Shown piece by piece: positions 1 through 8,900 of a DNA stretch of 64,000 nt; positions within the stretch are counted from its first letter, which is position 1; every line of letters begins with the position of its first letter. Source of the DNA: an uncultured Porphyromonadaceae bacterium (GTDB taxonomy: Bacteria > Bacteroidota > Bacteroidia > Bacteroidales > Muribaculaceae). Location: positions 62,001-126,000 of the forward strand of contig CABUWI010000005.1 of NCBI GenBank assembly GCA_902495245.1, given 5' to 3'. A model generated the notes under the pieces. The model searched no databases. It was not told the origin of the DNA and saw only the letters and a program-made list of their open reading frames with translations. Made by a program: the position numbers and the translations under genes.

Positions 1-1631
1 GGTTTTATATGAAACCCGGAATCCCCTATAGCGTGTCGCTTTCGCGCATGACTGTCCGCGACAGCGCCGAGCCGATTACCTTTGAGGTGCTTGCAGGCAA
101 AGAGCCCACCGTCGAAGGCCTTACCAAAAAGGTGTACACAGAAACTATCACATCGAAAGTGAGCGGCAGCATTGACGGCAAGCGCAACGCAGTTTTCACG
201 GTCGACACCGAAGGTTACTATCACGTGGCACTCCACGTCAAGCGCGCTGCGAACAGCGAACCGTTATATATCTACAACTGGTTCGGCATCGAGGAAATCG
301 AAATAGTGCCTGACAACATTACGGAGGCCGCAATTCTGGTCGACCCCAACGGCCTTCACGACGTAACCCTCAGCTGGACCAATCCGCTGAAGACTAATCT
401 GGGAACCGAGGCAACGCCATGCTGCATCACGATTGTCCGCACCGATGCCGACAAAAACAGCACGACGGTCTACAGCAACGACCAATGCGTTGCCGGAGAG
501 CACGTTTCGTTTGTAGACCACCCCGAGGAGGCCGGATTCTACACCTACACCATCACACCCTCAATCAACGGCCACGCGAATGACAGCGCAGAGCTCAGCA
601 CGACCTGGGTGGGCTGCGACACGCCGGAGACTCCCTATTACGCCACTTCTTTACTGCTCGACAACGGCGACCGACTGATCTATGCCGACTTCGACATAAC
701 CGGTAGCGTACATGGCGGCTATATGGCTAAGCCAACTTATAATGTATACCGCAACGGCGTCCTTATCGGCAACTTCCCGTCGGTAACAAAAGACGCACAA
801 GTAATCGATTCTGAAAAAGACCTGCCCTATGACGCCTATTATTATAGAATCGCGGCCGTGAGCGGTAATTTGGTTAGCGGCCAAAGCATGACGTCTGTGC
901 TGCACTTCGGCACTCCACTCGAATTGCCGTACAGCCCCGCCCTGAGCAAGGAAAAGGAATTTGACAAGTGGTCGAGCACCCACGGCTGGTCGTATATCGA
1001 GAGTCAGAACCGTCCGGGCGTCATACTCAGACATGCCTACACCTACACGCCGCCGATACTGTGCGAATCGACCTCGCTCAATCTGCATTTCACCCTCGAA
1101 AGGGGACAATACGAGTCAGACGACTATATCTGGGTCTACTATTTGCCCGACAACAGCGAAAACGCCCAAAATCTTCCGTCAATCAACATCGATGATCTTG
1201 CACCCGAGCTGCAACAGATTAAGTCGGTCTATCTGCCCCACACCGACACCTCGAAAACCACCGACTTCACTTTCAATGTCCCGCAAAAAGGCTCTTACCG
1301 CATTGCCTTCTTCGCCGCTTCACAGCCGATTGGCGCAATCTACCTCAAAGAGCTCCGGTTGAATGCCACGCGCGGCATCGTCGGCATTGAAGAAGTTGAT
1401 TCCGGTGTCAACCCCGAGGCCATGACCTATGACCGCGCCGGCACCATGCTGCAGGCTGCCGCCGAGGGCCGGTTTGAGGTGATCAACGCCGAGGGCGCCA
1501 CGGTGCTTGCCGGCGAAGGCTCCGAACTCTGCGTCGCCTCGCTGCCACGCGGACTCTACATAGCCCGCTTTACCGCCGCCGGCGCCGGCGCCGGCACTCC
1601 CGCCGCAACGACCCTCAAGTTCGTGCGCTGA
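1..1631 (+). CDS. C-terminal part of secreted fibronectin-like protein
   Basis: The frame is open to the window edge (codons run from base 3), so the N-terminus is missing. The visible ~540 residues look extracellular: beta-rich stretches resembling fibronectin type III modules (for example HDVTLSWTNPL near residue 117 and AYYYRIAAVSGN near 280), then a jelly-roll-like segment around residues 320-455. The tail GIVGIEEVD, a short degenerate domain with FEVINAEGATVLAG and LPRGLYIARF, resembles the C-terminal sorting domains of Bacteroidota secreted proteins. A run of GGCGCC repeats encodes an Ala-Gly stretch near the end. Substrate and function are unknown. The stop is followed by a small ACCCTC/GAGGGT hairpin that overlaps the edge of the next element. 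Confidence 0.75.
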   Translation, partial: FYMKPGIPYSVSLSRMTVRDSAEPITFEVLAGKEPTVEGLTKKVYTETITSKVSGSIDGKRNAVFTVDTEGYYHVALHVKRAANSEPLYIYNWFGIEEIEIVPDNITEAAILVDPNGLHDVTLSWTNPLKTNLGTEATPCCITIVRTDADKNSTTVYSNDQCVAGEHVSFVDHPEEAGFYTYTITPSINGHANDSAELSTTWVGCDTPETPYYATSLLLDNGDRLIYADFDITGSVHGGYMAKPTYNVYRNGVLIGNFPSVTKDAQVIDSEKDLPYDAYYYRIAAVSGNLVSGQSMTSVLHFGTPLELPYSPALSKEKEFDKWSSTHGWSYIESQNRPGVILRHAYTYTPPILCESTSLNLHFTLERGQYESDDYIWVYYLPDNSENAQNLPSINIDDLAPELQQIKSVYLPHTDTSKTTDFTFNVPQKGSYRIAFFAASQPIGAIYLKELRLNATRGIVGIEEVDSGVNPEAMTYDRAGTMLQAAAEGRFEVINAEGATVLAGEGSELCVASLPRGLYIARFTAAGAGAGTPAATTLKFVR

Positions 1632-1652
1632 CCCTCTGGCCGACCCTCATAA

Positions 1653-1860
1653 GAGGGTGTTGCAAAATGCCATTTATGCTCATGCGCCAATAAAATTCAT
1701 CGTTCTCCAATGTAGGGGCGGTCCATGGACCGCCCGCTATTTTCGTCAATGAATCAGTCGATTATGTGTCGAAACAAGCGGGCGATTCATGAATCGCCCC
1801 TACTCCAACTCGGGTGTTACTGACAACTAACACTTTGAACATTAGTTTTGCAACACCCTC
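1653..1860. mobile_element. MITE-like element with 15-bp terminal inverted repeats
   Basis: The 15-mer GAGGGTGTTGCAAAA at 1653-1667 recurs perfectly inverted at 1846-1860, bounding 208 bp with no credible coding frame. Inside are two 20-bp perfect palindromes, 1716-1735 (GGGCGGTCCA and complement) and 1780-1799 (GGGCGATTCA and complement). They are preceded and followed by GTAGGGG/CCCCTAC so that the two internal blocks are themselves inverted relative to each other. Short size, matched ends and absence of a transposase fit a non-autonomous element mobilised in trans. I cannot identify a convincing target-site duplication. Confidence 0.65.
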
Positions 1861-1936
1861 TATTTTTAAGATGGCGGAACCATTTTGACCGTCAGTGTGT
1901 TGTTCTTGTAGGAATTTTTGCAAAAAAAGGCCGAAA

Positions 1937-1968
1937 TTTGCACAATTAAAATAATTTGTGTAAATTTG
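1937..1968 (+). promoter_or_regulatory. Promoter of the ompA-like gene
   Basis: TTTG at 1937-1940 and TAAATTTG at 1961-1968 are separated by 20 bp, matching the Bacteroidota -33/-7 consensus. Transcription would start near 1973, giving a leader of about 55 nt before the ATG at 2030. Confidence 0.75.
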
Positions 1969-2029
1969 CACCTCCAAAAATATCGATAATACTATTTTAA
2001 TCAACTCACAGTAACCAAAACTCACTAAA

Positions 2030-3181
2030 ATGAAGAAAGTTATCATCGCAGCTATCGCAGCTGTCGCTTTCGGCGGCGCTGCAAACGCCGAGCGCCAGAG
2101 CCTCGCACCCCTCGCTCCGTGCGACAACTGGTCTCTCACCCTCAAGGGCGGCGTTTCCTCTCCCCTGAACCCCAATGTCGGCAACATCGGCGACAACTTC
2201 CGCGGAGGTTTCGGCGTCGAAGCCCGCAAGCAGATTGCTCCCGCTTTCGGCCTGGGCGTTGAAGGCGACTTCTGGTTCAACACTTCAAAGTGGAACAACG
2301 CTCCCTCTAACCGCCTCGTCTTCGACCGCTCTTATGTAGGCGTTTTCGGTGCAGTTAACCTCAACAACCTCTTCGCAGGCTATGCAGGTCAGCCCCGTCT
2401 GTTCGAAATCGAACTCGTTGGCGGCGCAGGCTGGATTCACACCTTCGGCCACAAGGGCCTCTCTACCGACGACTTCGGTGCAAAGAGCGGTCTGAACCTC
2501 AACTTCAACCTCGGTTCGGCCAAGGCCTGGACAATCGGCATTCAGCCCGCAATCGTCTGGAATATCTCAAACAACAACTACACCTGCTACAGCGGCCGTG
2601 TTGCCGCCCTCGAGCTCATGGCCGGCGTTACCTACCACTTCGGCTGCTCTAACGGCACTCACAGCTTCGCTTTCGCAGCTCCCTGCGACTACACCCCCTA
2701 CAACGAGCAGATCAACGCTCTCCGCGCAACCGTGGCCGCTCAGGAAGCCGCTAACGCCGACCTCAACGCCGCCAACGCTGCCCTGAAGGCTCAGCTCGAC
2801 GAATGCCGCAAGAAACCCGCTCCCGTCGTAACCAACACCGTTGTGCAAAACACCAACACCCTCGAGAGCGTACGCTACATCTTCTACAAGATCGGTTCGT
2901 CGACAATCGGCGCTGACCAGAAGCCCAACGTAGAAATGATTGCCGAATACATGAAGCACAACCCCAAAGCAAAAGTTTCAATCAAGGGCTACGCTTCGAA
3001 AGACGGTAACCTCGAATTCAACAAGAAGCTCGCCGCAAAGCGCGCTCAGGCTGTCAAGGACATGCTCATCAACAAGTATGGCATCAAGGCCGACCGCATT
3101 CAGGCCGAAGGCCAGGGCATCGGCGAGATGTTCAAGGAAGAGAGCTGGAACCGCGTCGCAATCTGCGTTCTCAACGACTAA
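2030..3181 (+). CDS. OmpA-family outer membrane protein
   Basis: A 383-residue outer-membrane protein that anchors the outer membrane to peptidoglycan. Residues 1-20 are a clear signal peptide (MKKVIIAAIAAVAFGGAANA). Residues ~25-210 look like an eight-strand-type beta-barrel with alternating aromatic residues. Residues ~231-262 are an Ala/Asn/Glu-rich helical linker that could form a coiled coil. Residues ~281-383 are the OmpA C-terminal peptidoglycan-binding domain, with GYASKDGNLEFNKKLAAKRA and the AEGQG segment. Strong consensus promoter upstream and a strong terminator downstream indicate a highly expressed single-gene unit, as is usual for major OmpA-like porins of Bacteroidales. Confidence 0.9.
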   Translation: MKKVIIAAIAAVAFGGAANAERQSLAPLAPCDNWSLTLKGGVSSPLNPNVGNIGDNFRGGFGVEARKQIAPAFGLGVEGDFWFNTSKWNNAPSNRLVFDRSYVGVFGAVNLNNLFAGYAGQPRLFEIELVGGAGWIHTFGHKGLSTDDFGAKSGLNLNFNLGSAKAWTIGIQPAIVWNISNNNYTCYSGRVAALELMAGVTYHFGCSNGTHSFAFAAPCDYTPYNEQINALRATVAAQEAANADLNAANAALKAQLDECRKKPAPVVTNTVVQNTNTLESVRYIFYKIGSSTIGADQKPNVEMIAEYMKHNPKAKVSIKGYASKDGNLEFNKKLAAKRAQAVKDMLINKYGIKADRIQAEGQGIGEMFKEESWNRVAICVLND

Positions 3182-3206
3182 TCACACTAACCACCGACCA
3201 TTCTTC

Positions 3207-3240
3207 AAAGGGGCTGCGCCACCGCGCGGCCCCTTTGCCT
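3207..3240 (+). terminator. Rho-independent terminator after ompA-like gene
   Basis: AAAGGGGC (3207-3214) pairs with GCCCCTTT (3229-3236), with an inner GCGC/GCGC stem, followed by GCCTTTTC. It starts 25 bases after the stop codon. Confidence 0.8.
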
Positions 3241-3264
3241 TTTCAATAACAACTAAAAAATTAG

Positions 3265-3308
3265 CCCATTAGACTAATTAGTCCAATCAGCCTAATTAGT
3301 CTAATGGG
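3265..3308 (-). terminator. 17-bp-arm inverted repeat, probable tRNA-Leu terminator
   Basis: A perfect 17-bp inverted repeat (3265-3281 with 3292-3308, 10-nt loop) lies 20 bases beyond the 3' end of the minus-strand tRNA. Read on the minus strand the stem is followed by CTAATTTTTTAG, so it can terminate tRNA transcription. It is built from the same CTAATTAGTCCAAT nonamer family seen at 5085-5146. Confidence 0.55.
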
Positions 3309-3328
3309 TCCAATTTCGCAGATAACTG

Positions 3329-3412
3329 TGCTCGAAGCGGGACTCGAACCCGCACGGCCGCAATGGCCAGGGGATTTTAAGTCCCCAGTGTCTACCATTT
3401 CACCATTCGAGC
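3329..3412 (-). tRNA. tRNA-Leu (anticodon UAA)
   Basis: On the minus strand the acceptor arm GCTCGAA pairs with TTCGAGC, followed by discriminator A. The anticodon loop reads CTTAAAA (anticodon TAA), the T-arm reads CGGGTTCGAGTCCCG, and a long variable arm (TGGCC ... GGCCG) marks a class II tRNA. The anticodon gives leucine. CCA is not encoded; the bases after the discriminator are CAG. Confidence 0.95.
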
Positions 3413-3466
3413 CGATGGTTTCGCAGGCAAAGTTAGCAAGAATTTCCGAAATCACCAAAATTTCAC

Positions 3467-3474
3467 TATCTTTG
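3467..3474 (+). promoter_or_regulatory. -7 box of the SNF symporter gene
   Basis: TATCTTTG ends only 8 bases before the ATG at 3483, so the mRNA would have almost no leader. No good -33 TTTG is seen. Confidence 0.6.
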
Positions 3475-3482
3475 TGCCTGTT

Positions 3483-4850
3483 ATGTCAAACGATAGTGCT
3501 CAATTCAAGTCCAAACTCGGTCTCATTGCCGCAACCGTCGGGTCGGCCGTGGGGCTGGGCAACATCTGGCGCTTTCCGGCCGAAGTCCAGGCCGGCGGCG
3601 GCGCCGCGTTTCTTCTCGCCTACATTCTCTGCGTCTGCCTGCTCGGCATTCCCGTCATGGTGGCCGAGTTCTCGCTCGGACGCGCCGGCCGCACCGATGC
3701 AATCGGCGCCTTTGCCCGCATAACGCCCCGGCGTCGCGGCTGGAGCGCCGTCGGCGCCCTCTCGGTGCTGACCTCCGTGCTAATCGCCGTGTTCTACATG
3801 GTCGTTACAGGCTGGACAATCGAATATCTCTGGCAGAGCATCTCGGGCAACCTCTACAGCGCAGCCTCCGCCTCGGCCGACGAGGTCAGCTACTTCTCGG
3901 CCAAGATGAACGAATATGTCTGCACCGACACTCTGCCCCTCGCCTTCACCCTCCTGGCCGTCGGCCTGAACATCGTCGTGCTGCTCGGAGGCGTCAGCAA
4001 GGGCATCGAGCGCCTCAGCAACGTGCTCATGCCGCTGCTCTTCGTGCTGCTGCTCATTTTCTGCGGCGTGGCCCTCACGCTCCCCGGCGCCGGCGCCGGC
4101 CTCGAGTTCTTCCTCAAACCCGACTTCTCCAAGTTCACGGCCACGACCTGGCTCCGCGCCCTCGGCCAGGCCTTCTTCTCGCTAAGCCTCGGCATGGGCA
4201 TTCTCGTAACCTACGCCGGCTACTACCCCGCAAAGACCCGCCTGGTGCGCACCGCCTGCACCGTCTCCTTTCTCGACCTGCTCGTCGCCGTCATGATGGG
4301 CATCATAATCTTCCCCTCCGTAACCGCCTTCGGCCTTCAGGACCACGGCCTCGCCGGCACGACCCTCGTGTTCGTAACCCTGCCCGAAGTCTTTATGCGC
4401 CTCCCCGGCGGCCCCGTCTGGTCGGCACTCTTTTTCATGCTCCTCTCAATCGCCGCGCTAACCTCCACCGTCAGCATCACCGAAGTCGCCACCCGAACCC
4501 TCCAGGACCGCCTCGGCCTCTCGCGGCGCAAGGCCGTCTTCGCTCTCATGCTGCCGCTGCTTGTGCTCAGCGGTGTCTGTGCCCTCAGCCTCGGCCCCCT
4601 CTCCGGCTACACCCTGGCCGGCCGCAACATGTTCGACTTCCTCGACTTCATCACCGCCGACTTCATGCTCCCCCTCGCCGCCATGGGCCTCTGCATCTAC
4701 ATGGGCCGCGTCGCCCCGCGCAAGCTCCTGCAGACCGAAATGACCAACCACGGCCGCGACCGCTCCCGCCTCTTCCGCCCGATTCTCTTCATTGTGCGCT
4801 GGCTCGCCCCTGTGCTCATAGCCCTCGTGCTCATTTCGCCGCTACTCTGA
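3483..4850 (+). CDS. Sodium-dependent SNF-family transporter
   Basis: A 455-residue inner-membrane protein of the neurotransmitter:sodium symporter family, expected to couple uptake of an amino acid or related solute to sodium. The N-terminal signature FKSKLGLIAATVGSAVGLGN followed by IWRFP is diagnostic for the first helix and its sodium-binding unwound region. About eleven hydrophobic helices follow, the usual number for prokaryotic members (LeuT-like proteins have twelve). A GTG at 3474 is in frame, but it lies within the -7 box TATCTTTG (3467-3474), so the ATG at 3483 is the better start. The actual substrate cannot be read from the sequence. The stop overlaps the next ATG by one base (TGATG), implying translational coupling. 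Confidence 0.9.
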   Translation: MSNDSAQFKSKLGLIAATVGSAVGLGNIWRFPAEVQAGGGAAFLLAYILCVCLLGIPVMVAEFSLGRAGRTDAIGAFARITPRRRGWSAVGALSVLTSVLIAVFYMVVTGWTIEYLWQSISGNLYSAASASADEVSYFSAKMNEYVCTDTLPLAFTLLAVGLNIVVLLGGVSKGIERLSNVLMPLLFVLLLIFCGVALTLPGAGAGLEFFLKPDFSKFTATTWLRALGQAFFSLSLGMGILVTYAGYYPAKTRLVRTACTVSFLDLLVAVMMGIIIFPSVTAFGLQDHGLAGTTLVFVTLPEVFMRLPGGPVWSALFFMLLSIAALTSTVSITEVATRTLQDRLGLSRRKAVFALMLPLLVLSGVCALSLGPLSGYTLAGRNMFDFLDFITADFMLPLAAMGLCIYMGRVAPRKLLQTEMTNHGRDRSRLFRPILFIVRWLAPVLIALVLISPLL

Positions 4851-5083
4851 TGCCACGCAACCGCCTAACGCGCCAACAGCTCCTCGGCCTGCTCCTGACG
4901 GCCATCTTCGGCGTCCTCTGTGTCCTCGTCGTCGCCCTCACCCCGCGCCGACAGGCCGCCCCCGACATCTACTGCCGCCCCGACTCCACCGCCACCGCAC
5001 CCCGCCGTCAGCGCGCCGCAAAGCCGCCCAAGCCCCGCCCCGCCACTCCGCCGCCCCGCAACCACCTCGACGAACAATTCTAA
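4850..5083 (+). CDS. Small single-pass membrane protein
   Basis: A 77-residue protein not recognised as a known family. It has a basic N-terminus (MPRNRLTRQQ), one hydrophobic helix at about residues 11-30 (LLGLLLTAIFGVLCVLVVAL), and a tail very rich in Pro, Arg, Ala and Lys ending in HLDEQF. It starts in the stop codon of the symporter gene, so it is probably co-translated with it; a role as an accessory subunit is only inference. It could also be the N-terminal remnant of a longer periplasmic protein, since the anchor-plus-proline-rich linker pattern often precedes a folded domain. Confidence 0.55.
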   Translation: MPRNRLTRQQLLGLLLTAIFGVLCVLVVALTPRRQAAPDIYCRPDSTATAPRRQRAAKPPKPRPATPPPRNHLDEQF

Positions 5084-5084
5084 C

Positions 5085-5179
5085 CCAATCAGCCAATTAG
5101 TCCAATAAGACCAATTAGTCCAATTAGTCCAATTAGTCTAATTCTTAATTCTTAATTTTTAATTTTTAATTCTTAATTC
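5085..5179. repeat. Tandem 9-bp CCAATTAGT repeats and TTAATT tract
   Basis: From 5085 to 5146 the sequence is about seven tandem copies of a nonamer, CCAATTAGT, with few substitutions. It runs into a TTAATTCTTAATT/TTAATTTTTAATT tract to 5179. The same unit makes the arms of the inverted repeat at 3265-3308. Confidence 0.75.
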
Positions 5180-5186
5180 CCCCGAC

Positions 5187-5525
5187 GTGCAAATCTCCAT
5201 CAACAAGCTGCGCATTCACGCATGCCACGGCGTCCTCCCGCTCGAGCGCATCGTAGGCCAGGACTTTGAAGTGAGTCTCACCCTCGAAGTCGACTATGAC
5301 GGCACCGACGCCATCGCCGCCACCGTCAACTATGCCGACGTCTGCGCCCTCGTCAGCCGCGAAATGCAGACCCCCTCGGCCCTGATTGAACACTGCGCCA
5401 CTCGCATCGCCCTCGCCCTCCGCGCCGCCTTCCCCGCCATCAAGGGCGGTACAATCACCCTCGCCAAGCTCACCCCGCCCATGCCCTTCGACGTCGCCTC
5501 GGTCGCCGTCTCCACCGCCATCTGA
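5187..5525 (+). CDS. folB: Dihydroneopterin aldolase
   Basis: A 112-residue FolB-family enzyme converting 7,8-dihydroneopterin to 6-hydroxymethyl-7,8-dihydropterin and glycolaldehyde in folate synthesis, in the cytoplasm. It opens with the family pattern ISINKLRIHACHGVLPLERIVGQ, where the conserved Tyr/His-Gly-V segment is HACHGVLP, then FEVSLTLEVDY, the VNYADVC segment, SALIEH with the conserved Glu, and LAKLTPPMP near the end (the usual K-P-xPP motif). Length matches the family (about 115-120). No folate gene is adjacent, and the upstream tract of A/T repeats leaves the promoter unclear. Confidence 0.9.
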   Translation: MQISINKLRIHACHGVLPLERIVGQDFEVSLTLEVDYDGTDAIAATVNYADVCALVSREMQTPSALIEHCATRIALALRAAFPAIKGGTITLAKLTPPMPFDVASVAVSTAI

Positions 5526-5579
5526 CACCCCTCCGCAGCAACGCGCACGTCCCGCGCCAAAATCCTTCTCTCCAATAAT

Positions 5580-5632
5580 CCGCGGAATAATCCGCGGCTC
5601 CACCCTTAACTTTTAACTCTTAACCTTCAACC
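5580..5632. repeat. Composite repeat: CCGCGG palindrome plus TTAAC heptamers
   Basis: A 22-bp imperfect palindrome at 5580-5601 (CCGCGGAATAATCCGCGG followed by CTCC) is identical to 9215-9236. It is followed at 5602-5632 by degenerate TTAAC-type heptamers (CCCTTAACTTTTAACTCTTAACC). The whole unit is an inverted version of 9071-9146. Confidence 0.75.
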
Positions 5633-5657
5633 TGAAAAGTTAAAAAACGTTAATCAA

Positions 5658-5688
5658 TTTGGCGAATTGCGGAAATTCCGTACCTTTG
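5658..5688 (+). promoter_or_regulatory. Promoter of the 1005-residue secreted protein
   Basis: TTTG (5658-5661) and TACCTTTG (5681-5688) are separated by 19 bp, a near-perfect match to the Bacteroidota consensus. Confidence 0.8.
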
Positions 5689-5694
5689 CGACTG

Positions 5695-5952
5695 AAACAT
5701 ACCATCTCAATCTATTTTACTTATCTATAAGTGTTTGACCATCAAGTAATTACCCCCCCGATTCCGGGCGCCGTCGGCTGCTGAGTCATAGCGGCCAGCT
5801 AACTTTTTGTAAAAACACACAACCCTGCGTACGCTTCGTTACGCGCGAAACCACCGGAGTTTCGCGTGCGCTTCGTCGTGTCCGCACCTCTGCTCCTCAT
5901 CACTTCCCGAATATCACATTTTTTATCAATAATCAATCATCGATTTACATTT
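5695..5952 (+). other. Long 5' leader with hairpin, no gene
   Basis: About 258 nt lie between the predicted transcription start and the ATG at 5953. The leader has no convincing ORF. It contains a C7 run at 5752-5758 and a hairpin, CGCGAAAC (5844-5851) with GTTTCGCG (5859-5866) and a 7-nt loop, in a GC-rich stretch from about 5827. An in-frame extension from 5866 exists but gives an implausible N-terminus before the signal peptide. The length suggests post-transcriptional control, but no known riboswitch was recognised. Confidence 0.45.
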
Positions 5953-8900
5953 ATGTCTAAATTTACAACAACCCTGAAAGGGCTGATGGCGCTCGCGCTC
6001 GGCTCTTTCTCCCTGTCGGCCGGCGCCGTTACCGAAAACCATACCACGGTGCAGGAGATTGCCAGTGCAACCGCCGTAACCGCGGTGCCTACTCAAACCG
6101 ACAACAAGGCGATCTACATTCTTCAGTCGGAACAGCGAGGTGGCATATACGCCGATGTTGCTCTCAATCAGCTGACTCACTGCGGTACTGTTCCGACTAA
6201 TGTGGCAAACGAAGGTGCCGGTAACGGTCTCAATACTCATAATGATATCGCAATCAGCGGCACTGATGTCAATCAGCAGTTTTCAATCATTACTTACGGC
6301 GGCAAGAAGTATCTCTATAGCGTAGGCGCCAAAAGCTTTGTTATCAGTGGAGCTGCCGATGGTTCAAGATATAAAGCTGCGCTCAGCAATACTGATGTTT
6401 CTGTAAGTAACGCTGAGCTGGTAATGACAGAGTTGACTTACAATTCAAAAAAGTATTTTCGTTTTTCAATTGCCGGTAAAGGATTGAATATGACCGGCTA
6501 TTGGAATGCAAATTTCTTTAAGGGAGTTCTTCTTGAGGCCGGTGGTACCCCGGATCCGGGTAATCGCCTGTTCCTTTACAAACTTGACAATGGCACAACT
6601 TTGTCAGACGAAGATTACAATGCGGCAATTGACGTTCTCAAAGGCGAACTCGAAGTGGCTAAAGAGCAGCAGACCGCACGTCTTAATGACATCAAGGAGT
6701 TCTATCACAATAAAGACGAGATTGATGGCTATATCACACTTGTTCAAAATGCCTCTACCGAGGGCCAGGTAAATGAGATTGTTGAAAATGTTTTCAACGC
6801 GCTCAATGGCAAACTCGTCTATCTGATGTATGCACCGCGTGAACAGGAATCTGATTATAAATATCTCGGTGTTCGAGGCGTGGGTAATGACCGTATTGCT
6901 CAGCTCCTCCCTCAACGCGGCACTCGTGCTAAATGGCAGTTGCAACGCGTTAACGGTACCTATCGTTTCCGCCTGCGCAATATCGCTTCAGACACATATA
7001 TGCTTTCCGACAATAATGGCGTAACCGGTACACCTTCGAATAACAACGGTTATTTTGAGGTGGAGTTCAAGAATAATGAATCTACGACGAACGGAGTGGC
7101 ATTGAAATACCATAATAGTAATGTCTGTCTTACTGTCGGCACTAAAACCATTAGTAGCTCATCATATGAGTATGTTTTGGTTCATACCAATGATGCTGCC
7201 GCTAATGTTTCAGACGCGAACAATGCATGGAAAGTAGAGCCTGTCGGCGTGGATTGGATGGCTATTGAGGAGGGTTATTATGTTATTCGCAGTAACCGTG
7301 GCCTGACCGGCACACCGAACAACTACCGCGATGGCTTTGGCGGCGCACTGCTCGGTGTATATACCGCAGACCGTGCGATTGCTCGTGATAATCAGAACCT
7401 TTCAACCGGTGTTCACCTTCGTCAATACTCTACCGGCATGCATACCATCTGGAAAATTGTCCCTCAAAATGATGCAGATGGCGGATTCCTGATTTACAGC
7501 CTTATAGGTGAGCAAGACGAGTCTAAAGGCGGGAATCTCGGCATGCATTTCGACGGTGCAAGTCATGTTACACTGACTAACGAGCCTACAAGAGTCTATA
7601 TCCACCCGATATCGCATTGGACAGATGTTACAACGACTTCTCCCATTCCCAACGGTGTGGCTTTGTGTTCTGAACGTTACAGCACCGATGCTAACAATTG
7701 TTTCGAAGTTTCCAAATCAATAAGCGGGAATAATGTTAACGATGCCTTTTTCGTAAATGCAAATGCTGCAAAACCGGCTAATGGAACGACAGATCTTGGC
7801 ACTGTATTCTACATTGAGCGCGTCAGCGACTATGACGTTGAAGAAGCCCGCAAGGCTTATGTAGACTATGCCGCCGGAACCCGCTCTTTCGAACTGCTGA
7901 AGAATGTGCTCACTGACGATGACATTAAATATGCATTGAGCGGCAAGACCACAGACCCCAAATCAGTTGAGACAGTAGCACAGGCCAATGCTTATCTCAA
8001 CGAAACCGGCGAAGACGGCAAGGTGTCTTCAACTCTCGCATTCGAGCGTCTCGACGGTAAGGTTGTGCGCTTTAATAACCGTATGTATGCGGATTATTAC
8101 ATGTCTACAAACCCCGATGCGACATCTGTTAATTGTAGCAATGTCAATCCCAATGCCGAATTGAGCAACCTTTGGCGAATTGAGGTTGTGAATGCCGGTT
8201 TGCGTCAGGTGAAATTGATAAACTATAAGAGCAATAAATATATCGGTACTCTACCCACTGGCAATGATGTGGCGTATACTTTGGTAGATAACGCAAACAA
8301 TGCCGGTACATACACCATCTCTCGTTACTATTCGATTGATGGAGAGTCGTTCTACGCAAACTTGCTCACTTCCGGTAATAGTGTGGAACTGAATGCATTG
8401 CACTGCGGTAAAAATAAAGTTGTCGTACGTTGGACCCACGGTGAACTTCCGTCGCACTGGACCATTATGAACGCCGTTGCCGACGACGTCAAGAACACTC
8501 AGATTGACCTGACCATCAACGCCAAGGGCGACCTGATTAGCATCAAGCCTGCCGAGGGCGGCTCGCTGACCAAGACAGCCAACTTCCCCGCCGCTTACAC
8601 CGTTAAGCTGACTCCCAAGGCTGCCGCAACTCCGACCGATGCCGAAGCCACTACACCCACCGAAGTTGTGGTTCCCGAGGCCAACATTAAGGCAGCAACC
8701 GATGGCTCCGGTTTTGAGGTTAATTTGGCCGGTCTGAACGTACCCCAAGCCGAGTACACTCTGAACTTCCCCGTGGGCTACTTCACGGCAAATGGCAAAC
8801 TTGCTCCCGCTTTGAGCAAAGATGTGAAAGTTGAAGACACCACCGGCATTCGCGAGGTTAATGCGGCCGAAAAGGGCGCCGAGGTGATTTACGACCTGCA

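Noticed and set aside
5085..5146. Possible iteron-type origin or CRISPR from CCAATTAGT copies
   Set aside because: Nine-base tandem units without spacers; no replication-initiator gene adjacent; the same unit occurs elsewhere as a terminator stem.
5866..5952. 29-residue N-terminal extension of the 1005-residue secreted protein
   Set aside because: It precedes an excellent signal peptide that should be at the N-terminus and has an unlikely composition; the ATG at 5953 is preferred.
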